DNA from: JBEKVE01 sp049514335 | GTDB lineage: Bacteria > Actinomycetota > Acidimicrobiia > Acidimicrobiales > UBA8190 | DNA: 28,559 bases | Assembly (NCBI GenBank): GCA_049514335.1 | Contig: JBEKVE010000022.1 | Span: forward strand, 1 to 28,559 | Reading direction: 5' to 3' | Translations under genes and position numbers: made by a program | Notes under the pieces: model-generated | Seen by the model: only the letters and a program-made list of their open reading frames with translations | Databases searched by the model: none | What the model was told of the DNA's origin: nothing | Part shown: in pieces, positions 6,930 to 14,286 of the stretch | Layout: each line of letters starts with the position of its first letter | How positions within the stretch are numbered: position 1 is the first letter of the stretch

Positions 6930-7490
6930 TCAACCGCCGATGCGGTAGTGGAGGTGCACCACGCCACTTCCGAAGCGGTCCACCCCGAGCAGCTCGAGGT
7001 GGGCGCGGAGGTGCTCGGCGAGCGCCGGTGTGCCACCCCCGAGCGTGCGCGGTGACACGAAGAGGTGCATCTCGTCGACCAGGCCGGCCGCCATTGCCTG
7101 ACCGGCGAGCTCCGGGCCGCCGACCGACATGTCGTGTCCTGCTGCGTCCTTCATCCGTCGCACCGCGGTGGGGTCGAACGCCCGCTCGATGCGCGTATCG
7201 GCACTCGACACCGCCTCGAGCGTCCGCGAGTACACGATCTTGGCGGCCGCCCGCCACAGCTGCGCGAAGTCCCGGAGACCGGGGGGATCGTCCCCGGTGG
7301 CGTCGAAGGTCTCCCAGTAGACCATGGCCTCGTACATCCGGCGCCCGTAGAGATACGTGCCGAAGCCCCGCTCGATGTCGTTGACGTACGCCAGGACCTC
7401 GGGGTCGGGCACGCTCCACTCGATGCTGCCCGTCGGGTCGGTCGTGTACCCGTCGAGCGACGTCATCGCCGTGTACACAAGCCTCGCCAC
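6930..7490 (-). CDS. Dihydrofolate reductase family protein (RibD C-terminal-like)
   Basis: A 186-residue NADPH-dependent reductase-like protein. It opens with ARLVYTAMTSLDGYT, the S(L/V)DG motif of the DHFR/RibD superfamily, then GFGTYLYGRRMYEAM (the YGRRMYE nucleotide-loop motif of the YwjB/YyaP-type group), KIVYSRTLE, and DMSVGGPELAGQAMAAGLVDEMHLFVSPRTLGGGTP, which is the signature of the RibD C-terminal domain (GG..la...l..gLvDE..l...P...G.G.p). No deaminase domain is present, so this is not bifunctional RibD. The GTG at 7490 was chosen because TAGGGT lies seven bases upstream; the open frame to 7619 is unrelated to the family. Substrate unknown. Confidence 0.88.
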   Translation of the reverse strand: MARLVYTAMTSLDGYTTDPTGSIEWSVPDPEVLAYVNDIERGFGTYLYGRRMYEAMVYWETFDATGDDPPGLRDFAQLWRAAAKIVYSRTLEAVSSADTRIERAFDPTAVRRMKDAAGHDMSVGGPELAGQAMAAGLVDEMHLFVSPRTLGGGTPALAEHLRAHLELLGVDRFGSGVVHLHYRIGG

Positions 7491-7497
7491 GAGTCGC

Positions 7498-7503
7498 ACC
7501 CTA
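7498..7503 (-). promoter_or_regulatory. -10 hexamer TAGGGT of the RibD/DHFR-like gene (leaderless)
   Basis: TAGGGT on the minus strand is seven bases (GCGACTC) before the GTG at 7490. Confidence 0.5.
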
Positions 7504-7560
7504 TCGGTGCGCTGGTGGCGGGCGCCCGGGCCGGACGGCCCCGAGCGCGGCCCAGGGTGC

Positions 7561-10500
7561 TCAGGCGTTGGCCCGGTCGAGGTGGGCGAGCACCGACGGG
7601 AAGGTGTCGCGGGCCGCATCCTGGCCGATCATGACGTCCTGGTGGCCGTAGTCCTCGAACACCACCCGCTCGAACAGCCCGGGGTCGAGCTCCCGTTGGA
7701 GCAGGTCCACGGTGCGGTCGACGGATTCGGTCACCCACACCCGGTTGTGCCGCCCCGACAGGAACGTCATGGGGCACCGCACGCGCTCGAGGTGCGGGGT
7801 GTAGTCGTCGGAGCCGTCGGCGGAGACGATCATCTCCACCCTGGCCATGCGCGACAGGTGGGCCATCATCCGCATGTCGGTCGGGCCGAAGAGCTCGTGC
7901 ATGGTGGTGTGGGTGGCGTCGTTGACGTTCGTGTGATGGACGGCGTTGCCGTAGATGAAAGCCAGCCGGCGGCACACGGGTTGGTCACAGCGTTCGGCGC
8001 GGGGGATGGGGTAGGCGCGCAGGGCCACGTCGAGGAGCCGCGCACCCTTGGGCTCGTCGGCGAAGGAATCGGTGGTGAGCATTCGCACCCCAGAGTCCTT
8101 CATGACCTGCGCCAGGCGGAGACCGGCCTTCACCTTGGTGAGGGACGGTCCGATGGGGTGCATGCTGACCGAGGAGCACAACAGCGAGGCCGGTTCGGCC
8201 GTGCCCGCCAGGATGGCCATCATCCACGTGATGCTGCCCACGCAGTGCGACACCACGTGGATGTCGGCGCGGCCGGTCCCGGCGCGCACCGCCGCCTGTG
8301 CCGCGGCGTGGTCCCGCCGGGCCACGTCATCGGCATCGAATTGCCGCCGCGCCGTCGGCAGCAGGGTCGACCCCCGCCACTCCTGGAGCCACACATCGAA
8401 CCCCTGGGCCACGAGGTACTCGGTGAGGTTGGGCTCGATGGTGTCGAGCAGGTAGGTGAGGGGGTTGGCCCCCATGCCGTGCGACAGCACCACGGGCCCC
8501 CGGTTGCCGCCCCGGTACCGGGTGAGGCGGAGGGCCACACCGTCATCGGTGCGGTACTCCGACTCCTGGCGCGGCGGCAGGTCGAGGCGCCGCCGGCGCC
8601 GTGGAGCGGCTCGCCGGTTGAAGCCTGTGGGCCGGTGCACGACCGAGCCGTACTCCTCGAAGAGCTTGCCGGCGAAGGCCCGGCCGAAGCGCGCCTCGAG
8701 GGTGAGACGCTCGACGGTGCCCACGGGGCCGGTGACCGACATGGTGCGCAGCTGGGTCACGAAGTCCTCGGGCTTGATGTGCAGCACCCCCCGGCCGAGC
8801 ACCGGTCCGTCCGGCCCGTCCCGGCGGAGGGTGACGAACAAGGTGGTGGTGGAGGGCCACACGTCGGCGACGTCGCCGGGTGCGACGACCTTGAACCCCG
8901 AGAAGTGCAGGTGCCGGCCGTCCACCGCCGTGAGCGGCAGGCGGTACCACATGTGGCGCACGGCGGGATCGGGGTCGTCGGCCACGAGCAGCTGGAAGAC
9001 GCCGTCGGTCACGACGAGCGGCTCGGGGGACAGGTCGGGGGCGAGGACGGTGCCGGTCGCCTGCATGGGACGCGCCAGGTCCGACACCTCGGCCCGCAGG
9101 TCGTCGGTGGACAACGTGAGGTCGAACGAGAGCGTGGAGCCGGCCTGCTCGCCCGCCCGAGACGCAGCGTCGTAGTCGGCGGCCGGCCCCGTGTCGGTGG
9201 GCGACCAGAACCCCGCCATGCGCTCGGTGAAGCGCAGGCCCGGACGCGACGCTATGGCCGATGGTGAAGCGACAGCGGGGTCCCCCGACCCGGCGCCTGT
9301 GGTCCCGACGGCGTCGGCGACCGGGGCGTCGCGGTCGGCGGTGGGCGGCGTGGCGGTGGCCTCGTCGATGGTCCATCCGTTCTCCGCCGCCAGGGCGTAG
9401 GCCCCCCGTTCGGTCAGGGCCGAGATGGTGAGGAGGGGGTTCACCCCGAGGGGCCGGGGCACGATGGATCCGTCCCACACGAAGAGGCCCTCGTGCACGG
9501 CGGCTCCGGCCGGGCCGGCGAACACCCGACCCAGGTGGTCCACCACGCCTCCGTCGGCGTCCTCGGCCATGACGCAGCCACCGAGGGGGTGGACGGTGAT
9601 GAGATCGCGGTGTAGCAGCCGGGCCGACACGGGGTCGTGCATGAACCGGCCGCCGCCCACGGACGCCGTCTCGGCCACCTGGCGGGTGGCGCGCTCGTAG
9701 TAGGCGCTGGCGCCGACACCCGGCCACCGCAGTCGCACGCCGTCGCTCCCGGGCTCGAGCACACCCTCGGCGTCGTCGTTGCCCATGACGAGCAACGTCT
9801 GCACGTGCTCCCCGAGCACCCGGCGCCCGCCGCTCACCATGCGGAGCAGGATGCGCAGCGGCCCGCGGGCGTGGAGGGGGTGGCGCAGCGCCGCGCCGAG
9901 CAGTTGCGGACCCAGCTCGGCGGGCAGGAGATCGGCGATGGCGCCGGGGACCACGGCGTCCTCGATGATGATGCCGTCCTCGAGCGCCACCCCGCCGCGC
10001 CGGTCGACGAACGAGGTGATACAGGGGCCGGCCGGCTTGTCGCTGTCCGGGGCGCGGTCGCCGGCCCCCACGGCGTTGACCGGGGGGTGCGGGCGCCACG
10101 CAAAGCCGAGGACGTCGCCGTTGCCGGTGAAGCGCCGCCCCAGCCGGGCCGACAGCGCCAGTCCCTTCTCCCTGGACCGGAACAGGACCCGGGTCGAGCC
10201 CAAGGTGCCCGCAGCCAGGATCACGACGTCGGCCGTCACGGGGAGCGGCGGGGCATCGAAGCGATCCCGACCGGCGCCCAGCGGCTGGACGTGGACGACC
10301 CAACGGGGCGATGCCGCTGCGCCCGACGCCGGGCTCGCCGCCGCCGGCTCCACCCACCGGACCTCGGTCTCGCAGAAGACCGACGTGCCGTGGGCGACGG
10401 CGTCGGGGAGGTAGTTCATGAGAAGGGTGTTCTTGGCGCCCACGTTGCAGCCCGTGACGCAGTCCCCGCACCCGGTGCAGGCCTCCTGGTGCACCCCGGC

Positions 10501-11052
10501 GGCGTTGGGCCCGGCGCGGAAGGTCACGTTGATGGGGGTCGGGTGCCACTGCTCGCCCCCTTCGATCTCGAGGGTGCGCATCTTCGCCAGCGGCGGGTAC
10601 GAGTCGGGGTACACCGCCGGGGTGAGCATGCTCCGGGCCCGGTCGAATCCCGCCGCCATCCCCTGCACGTCGCGGCGCAAGGCCTGCGGCCACCGCTCGT
10701 CCTCGAACACGCGGGGGTCGGGGGGCAACGACACGTTGGCGTTGACGAGTGAGGTCCCTCCGAGCCCGCACCCGGAGAACACACTCATGTTGTCCCCCAC
10801 GTGCAGCCAGTACAGCGAACGTGGGTCCCCGACCCCACCGGTGGGGAGGTCGGTCTGCATGTGGCGGGCCGCCTCCGCCATGGAGGTCGGGAACTCCCCG
10901 GGGTGCAGTTCGCGGCCCCGCTCGAACAGCGCCACCCGCCGACCGGCCCGGCTGAGTCGGCAGGCGGCGATGCTGCCGCCGTAGCCCGATCCCACCACGA
11001 TGACGTCGTAGTGCTCCTGCATGTCCCCGAGGGGCCGAGAAAGCCTGTTCAT
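7561..11052 (-). CDS. Cholesterol-oxidase-type GMC oxidoreductase fused to a Cys-nucleophile alpha/beta hydrolase
   Basis: A 1163-residue fusion. Residues 16-560 are a GMC flavoprotein: VGSGYGGS (20-27) binds FAD, GCGLGGTSLVNAN (94-106) is the second flavin contact, and VHPLGGCVM (488-495) with GVNPLL (536-541) carry the expected catalytic His and Asn. CTGCGDCVTGC (192-202) has the C-x2-C-x2-C-x3-C spacing of a [4Fe-4S] ligand set, as I recall for ChoD-type members. Residues about 605-805 form a beta-rich domain I cannot name. Residues about 830-1163 are an alpha/beta hydrolase: oxyanion loop HGMGANP (858-864), nucleophile elbow SHCVGS with Cys937, and His1137 in FEDYGHQD. Substrate is probably a sterol or other lipid. 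The ATG overlaps the upstream metallophosphoesterase stop as ATGA. A second possible start is Met11. Confidence 0.88.
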   Translation of the reverse strand: MNRLSRPLGDMQEHYDVIVVGSGYGGSIAACRLSRAGRRVALFERGRELHPGEFPTSMAEAARHMQTDLPTGGVGDPRSLYWLHVGDNMSVFSGCGLGGTSLVNANVSLPPDPRVFEDERWPQALRRDVQGMAAGFDRARSMLTPAVYPDSYPPLAKMRTLEIEGGEQWHPTPINVTFRAGPNAAGVHQEACTGCGDCVTGCNVGAKNTLLMNYLPDAVAHGTSVFCETEVRWVEPAAASPASGAAASPRWVVHVQPLGAGRDRFDAPPLPVTADVVILAAGTLGSTRVLFRSREKGLALSARLGRRFTGNGDVLGFAWRPHPPVNAVGAGDRAPDSDKPAGPCITSFVDRRGGVALEDGIIIEDAVVPGAIADLLPAELGPQLLGAALRHPLHARGPLRILLRMVSGGRRVLGEHVQTLLVMGNDDAEGVLEPGSDGVRLRWPGVGASAYYERATRQVAETASVGGGRFMHDPVSARLLHRDLITVHPLGGCVMAEDADGGVVDHLGRVFAGPAGAAVHEGLFVWDGSIVPRPLGVNPLLTISALTERGAYALAAENGWTIDEATATPPTADRDAPVADAVGTTGAGSGDPAVASPSAIASRPGLRFTERMAGFWSPTDTGPAADYDAASRAGEQAGSTLSFDLTLSTDDLRAEVSDLARPMQATGTVLAPDLSPEPLVVTDGVFQLLVADDPDPAVRHMWYRLPLTAVDGRHLHFSGFKVVAPGDVADVWPSTTTLFVTLRRDGPDGPVLGRGVLHIKPEDFVTQLRTMSVTGPVGTVERLTLEARFGRAFAGKLFEEYGSVVHRPTGFNRRAAPRRRRRLDLPPRQESEYRTDDGVALRLTRYRGGNRGPVVLSHGMGANPLTYLLDTIEPNLTEYLVAQGFDVWLQEWRGSTLLPTARRQFDADDVARRDHAAAQAAVRAGTGRADIHVVSHCVGSITWMMAILAGTAEPASLLCSSVSMHPIGPSLTKVKAGLRLAQVMKDSGVRMLTTDSFADEPKGARLLDVALRAYPIPRAERCDQPVCRRLAFIYGNAVHHTNVNDATHTTMHELFGPTDMRMMAHLSRMARVEMIVSADGSDDYTPHLERVRCPMTFLSGRHNRVWVTESVDRTVDLLQRELDPGLFERVVFEDYGHQDVMIGQDAARDTFPSVLAHLDRANA

Positions 11053-12524
11053 GCCGTCCCTTCTCCGCTCATGGGCGCCGGTGTCGCCGGCGCGTCACCC
11101 CCGGCATCGTCGAGCAGGCGTGTCTCGGCCTGGACCCGGCCCGACAGCTGGCGCCGCCGCTCGCGCTCGACCTCGGTGGCGGCGTCGGCCAGCGCCCGCC
11201 ACGGGTCGCGATCGGTGTCGATACGGGCCCGCAGATCGTCGACCAGCGGGTTGGTGCCGCCGGCGTCGGGGCCGTCGATGCGTACCGCTGCGGCGCTGCC
11301 TTGTCCCTGGCGGTAGCAGTGGAACAACGCCACGTTGAGATCCTCGTCCACGAGGACCACGGTGGCGCCCTTGTAGGGCTCGGCCACAGGCGTGTCGACC
11401 ACCCACCCGCCGGTGTTGACGACACCGACCGGCCCCGGCAGGCCCGGGAGCGTGCGGATGTCACCGAATGGCTTGTGGGTGTGGCCGAACACGAAGGTGA
11501 CGGCTTCGGCCTGTCCCACCTCGTCGGCCACCTGGGCCCGCACCGGGCCCGACAGGTAGTCGGTCAGGCCGGTGGTGGCGGCCGGGCTCAGGATGCCGGG
11601 GACGTGACGCTCGCGGCGAAGCGAGCTCTTCGTCGCCTGACGCAGCATGCCTCCCACCACGAGGCTCTCGACGTGCCGGAGGACCTTGGGTCCGGGGGCG
11701 CGTCGGATGGCGCGGCGGATGGCCGTGATCTCGGCACTGATGGCGTCCTCGCTCTGCAGCGACTCGTACAGGGCGCGGGACCAGCCGGCCACGCTGCCGC
11801 TGTCGCCCATCGACGACCAGAAGAAGTCGATCCAGGCGCCGTTCTCGGCCTCGAGGTCGTGCACCGTGCGGGGCCCCTGCGGGCCATGGTCGAAGACGTC
11901 GTCGAGCGCCGACATGGCCTGGTAGAGGGGCTCGATGAAGTGCCCGTGGGAGAGCACCACGACCCGTCGGCCCGCGGCGTCGGTGAGGCCCAGGTTGGGA
12001 TAGCTCTGCTCCACCGTCACGGGCGCATCGGTCTCGGTCCGGGCCGCCATCAGCTCGACGATGCGGTCCCGGACCCGGAAGGTGTCGTTCGCCGGCAGCA
12101 GGTGCGTGGCCGAGGGCTCGGGGAGCAGCGCCTGCCCCCGCGGCACCCCGGTCATGTAATCGACGTAGCAGTCGCCGCGGGCCCTGCTCCACAAGTGGTG
12201 GTCGTGGTTGCCAGGGAGGAACCGGATTCCCGGGGACACGGCGGCGTCGGTGCTGCCGGGACGCATGGCCTTCACCAGGTAGGCGAAGGTGGCGGCGGCA
12301 TCGTCGGTGGACGACAGGGCCAGCTCGAAGAGATCGCCGAGCACCACGAGCTGGGGGGGATCCTGCCCGACACGCAGTTCGCGGAGGCAGTCGCACAGCG
12401 CCTCGAGCACCGGCGAGGCGCTGCTCTGGTCGACGCGGTCCCCGTCGGCGTGCACCGACGTGAGCACACTGTTGAGCGCACCAAGGTGCAGATCGGAGAC
12501 GCACACCCACCGAATGGCCGCCAT
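11049..12524 (-). CDS. Metallophosphoesterase (calcineurin-like)
   Basis: A 491-residue protein with the full metal-ligand set of the calcineurin-like phosphoesterase fold: SDLHLG (Asp11, His13), GDLFE (Asp64), PGNHDHH (Asn106, His107, Asp108), SHGH (His193, His195) and FGHTHKP (His348, His350). It is longer than simple members because of a helical insertion between residues 200 and 330 and a C-terminal tail after 400 rich in Arg/Glu. The ORF begins directly at the first metal strand (AIRWVCVSDLHLG), so the ATG at 12524 must be close to correct, yet it lacks a ribosome-binding site. The downstream GMC/hydrolase gene overlaps its stop (ATGA), so the two form an operon; the link between a phosphoesterase and a sterol-type oxidase is unexplained. 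Substrate unknown. Confidence 0.9.
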   Translation of the reverse strand: MAAIRWVCVSDLHLGALNSVLTSVHADGDRVDQSSASPVLEALCDCLRELRVGQDPPQLVVLGDLFELALSSTDDAAATFAYLVKAMRPGSTDAAVSPGIRFLPGNHDHHLWSRARGDCYVDYMTGVPRGQALLPEPSATHLLPANDTFRVRDRIVELMAARTETDAPVTVEQSYPNLGLTDAAGRRVVVLSHGHFIEPLYQAMSALDDVFDHGPQGPRTVHDLEAENGAWIDFFWSSMGDSGSVAGWSRALYESLQSEDAISAEITAIRRAIRRAPGPKVLRHVESLVVGGMLRQATKSSLRRERHVPGILSPAATTGLTDYLSGPVRAQVADEVGQAEAVTFVFGHTHKPFGDIRTLPGLPGPVGVVNTGGWVVDTPVAEPYKGATVVLVDEDLNVALFHCYRQGQGSAAAVRIDGPDAGGTNPLVDDLRARIDTDRDPWRALADAATEVERERRRQLSGRVQAETRLLDDAGGDAPATPAPMSGEGTA

Positions 12525-12680
12525 GGCTCAGGCGATCCGAGCAGCGGCACCACGGCTGGGCGGACGTCGCACCACCGGCTCGGGCGTCGACTGCCGATCG
12601 GATCTCCTCGACATCGGTCCCCGCCTTAGTGCCCACCGGGACGGCGCCCGCCGATGACACCGTCGACTCTCGGCCCACGA

Positions 12681-12709
12681 ACCCTAGACGGCGACCCTGC
12701 GCCGGTAAA
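12681..12709 (-). promoter_or_regulatory. Promoter of the metallophosphoesterase-GMC operon
   Basis: On the minus strand TTTACC (12709-12704) is separated by 17 bases from TAGGGT (12686-12681). Transcription would start near 12675, leaving a leader of about 150 bases. A 28-codon frame (12614 to 12528) lies in the leader and ends three bases before the gene's ATG. The rest of 12525-12745 shows no gene. Confidence 0.42.
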
Positions 12710-12745
12710 GGCGTCGCGCCGAGGAGGGATGCGAGGGCGCCGGGT

Positions 12746-13489
12746 CTACGGGGCGTCCAATGCCAGGCAGCCCCGCACCGCGGCCTGCGCCGCCAGTGCG
12801 GCGGCGCGGGTGGAGTCCTCGCCCAGCTGCGCCAGCCGCCCGACGATCTCGGGCTCGGCTGCGAGCAGCTCCCGGATGGCATCCATGTTGCCCGATCCGT
12901 CGGGGTTGGAGAGGGCGATGATGCGATCGTCGAGCAGGCCGTCGAAGTAGCGGTCACCGATGCAGCGGTACACCGACCACGGGCAACCATGGGCTTCGCA
13001 CACCTCGGCCACGGCGGAGGACTCCATGTCCACCCCCAGGTAGCCGTCGCGGTGGAAGCGCTTGCTGCGCTCGACGTCGAGCGTCGCCGCCTCGGTGGTC
13101 ATGAGCTTGCCTGCGGTGGGCTCGGACCCCGGGGGGACATGGCGGTAGCTCGCGCCCGAGGTGAAGTCCGTGATGACCTCGGGGTTGAGCAGCGTCCCCA
13201 CCTCGAGGTCGGGGTCGAGGCCACCGCAGATGCCTGCGATCATGACGTGGTCGACGGCGACGTGGTCCGGTTGCGACCGATCGAAGAGGCGGGCGGTGGC
13301 CAGTCGCGTGAGCGGCGGGCCCATGCCGATGTGGATGGCGGTGACCTCGGAACCGCCGAGACGGCCGGTCCACGGCGTGCCCTCGGCGTCGCCCGTCGGC
13401 CGCAACCCGAAGGCGGCGGTGATGGCCTGCATCTCCAGGGGCATGGGCGCCAGTACGACGACTCGGCGCGTGGCCGGCTCGGTGGGCAT
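12746..13489 (-). CDS. Nucleoside phosphorylase / MTA-SAH nucleosidase-like protein (PNP_UDP_1)
   Basis: A 247-residue protein. The first strand VVVLAPMPLEMQAI matches the MTAN opening (i..iaAM..E...i), and later pieces fit the PNP/UDP phosphorylase fold: VTAIHIGMGPPLTRLATA, VMIAGICGGLDPDLEVGTLL, VDMESSAVAEVCEAHG (the ME.AA..ea motif whose Glu contacts ribose) and YRCIGDRYFD (the Asp that acts on the purine base). It likely cleaves a purine nucleoside or a thio-nucleoside such as methylthioadenosine. The sequence differs enough from classic MTAN (for example LAPMPLEM for AAM..E) that the exact substrate is uncertain. The start at 13489 follows CAAGCT by six bases, so it may be leaderless. Confidence 0.82.
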   Translation of the reverse strand: MPTEPATRRVVVLAPMPLEMQAITAAFGLRPTGDAEGTPWTGRLGGSEVTAIHIGMGPPLTRLATARLFDRSQPDHVAVDHVMIAGICGGLDPDLEVGTLLNPEVITDFTSGASYRHVPPGSEPTAGKLMTTEAATLDVERSKRFHRDGYLGVDMESSAVAEVCEAHGCPWSVYRCIGDRYFDGLLDDRIIALSNPDGSGNMDAIRELLAAEPEIVGRLAQLGEDSTRAAALAAQAAVRGCLALDAP

Positions 13490-13495
13490 GGCGAC

Positions 13496-13501
13496 AGCTT
13501 G
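13496..13501 (-). promoter_or_regulatory. Weak -10 hexamer CAAGCT of the nucleosidase-like gene
   Basis: CAAGCT on the minus strand is six bases (GTCGCC) before the ATG at 13489. It keeps the A and T at positions 2 and 6 but not the first T. Confidence 0.3.
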
Positions 13502-13556
13502 CCCCGTGGAACCGTGGCGTGCCTGGCGGTCGGGGCAGGCCCACACCGCGCCTGGC

Positions 13557-13562
13557 TACCCT
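13557..13562 (+). promoter_or_regulatory. -10 hexamer TACCCT before a 13-codon leader ORF
   Basis: TACCCT is followed by GGGCAG (six bases) and a GTG at 13569. The same hexamer and spacing precede the GTG of the dioxygenase gene at 26828, where the leaderless reading is clear. Confidence 0.45.
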
Positions 13563-13568
13563 GGGCAG

Positions 13569-13610
13569 GTGCGTCACCAGGCGACGGGCGTCACACCACG
13601 CCGACCGTGA
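13569..13610 (+). CDS. Putative 13-residue leader peptide coupled to the 13607 gene
   Basis: GTG six bases after a TACCCT -10 element opens the frame MRHQATGVTPRRP. Its TGA (13608-13610) overlaps the GTG start of the 13607 membrane-protein gene as GTGA, and the two starts are 38 bases apart. The downstream GTG has no ribosome-binding site, so translation of the small frame followed by re-initiation is a simple explanation. Whether the peptide itself matters is unknown. Confidence 0.35.
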   Translation: MRHQATGVTPRRP

Positions 13611-14200
13611 TCGCCCTGTGGCGCCGAACGGCCGCCGCGGCGGTGACCGTCGCCCTTCTCACCCTGGCAGCGTGCGACCTGTGGGTCGGCTCCTTCCGGG
13701 CGTGGTGGAACGCCCACACCCTCGACGCGTCGATCGTCTCCAGCCTGCTCGTGGTGGGCGTGACGGCCCTCGTCGTCGACGAGCTCATCGCCCGTCGCCA
13801 GCGCAACGAGCGCGCCATGTCCGTCGCCGTCCAGGCGCTGATCGTGTACGGGCAGACCCACCGCGCCTACGACGCCACCACCGCCCAGCTCCGGTCCGAG
13901 CCTGTGTCCGACGTCGCCGACGACTTGCGCAGCCTGGGCAACATGCTGCTCACCGCGTCTGTGAGCTTCTTCGACGATCCCGTGGCCCGGCAGTTCCTGG
14001 AGCAGGTCGAGCGCCTCATGGGTTCGATGCTGCGGGCGCTGTCCTCGGCGGGCGGGGACGGGGGCCCGGACCCAGCGGTGACCGAGCATCTCACGGCGGA
14101 CATGGCGCGCCTCAAGACCATCGCCACCCCCTTGCTGGCCCGAATCCCGTTGGCGGAGTGGCCCATGGTGGACCGCCCCGCCGGCACGGGCCCGGAGTAG
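13607..14200 (+). CDS. Membrane-anchored protein of unknown function
   Basis: A 197-residue protein I do not recognise. Two hydrophobic segments lie at about residues 8-22 and 42-60, followed by a basic patch (ARRQRNERA, 62-70) and a helical cytosolic part (AMSVAVQALIVYGQTHRAYDA onwards) with a Gly/Asp-rich linker near 149-156. LTLAAC (18-23) looks like a lipobox, but a second membrane segment right after it makes a lipoprotein less likely than a two-helix hairpin with the C-terminus inside. No other start fits: the GTG at 13607 is overlapped by the stop of a 13-codon leader frame. It precedes the ABC genes by 86 bases on the same strand. Confidence 0.6.
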   Translation: MIALWRRTAAAAVTVALLTLAACDLWVGSFRAWWNAHTLDASIVSSLLVVGVTALVVDELIARRQRNERAMSVAVQALIVYGQTHRAYDATTAQLRSEPVSDVADDLRSLGNMLLTASVSFFDDPVARQFLEQVERLMGSMLRALSSAGGDGGPDPAVTEHLTADMARLKTIATPLLARIPLAEWPMVDRPAGTGPE

Positions 14201-14286
14201 GCCCCCCACCGGGTTGCCCCTCGGCCGGGACGTCTCCGTCGCCGGGTGGGCCCCGACACCGGGGTGCGGGCGCGAGACTCGGTCCG

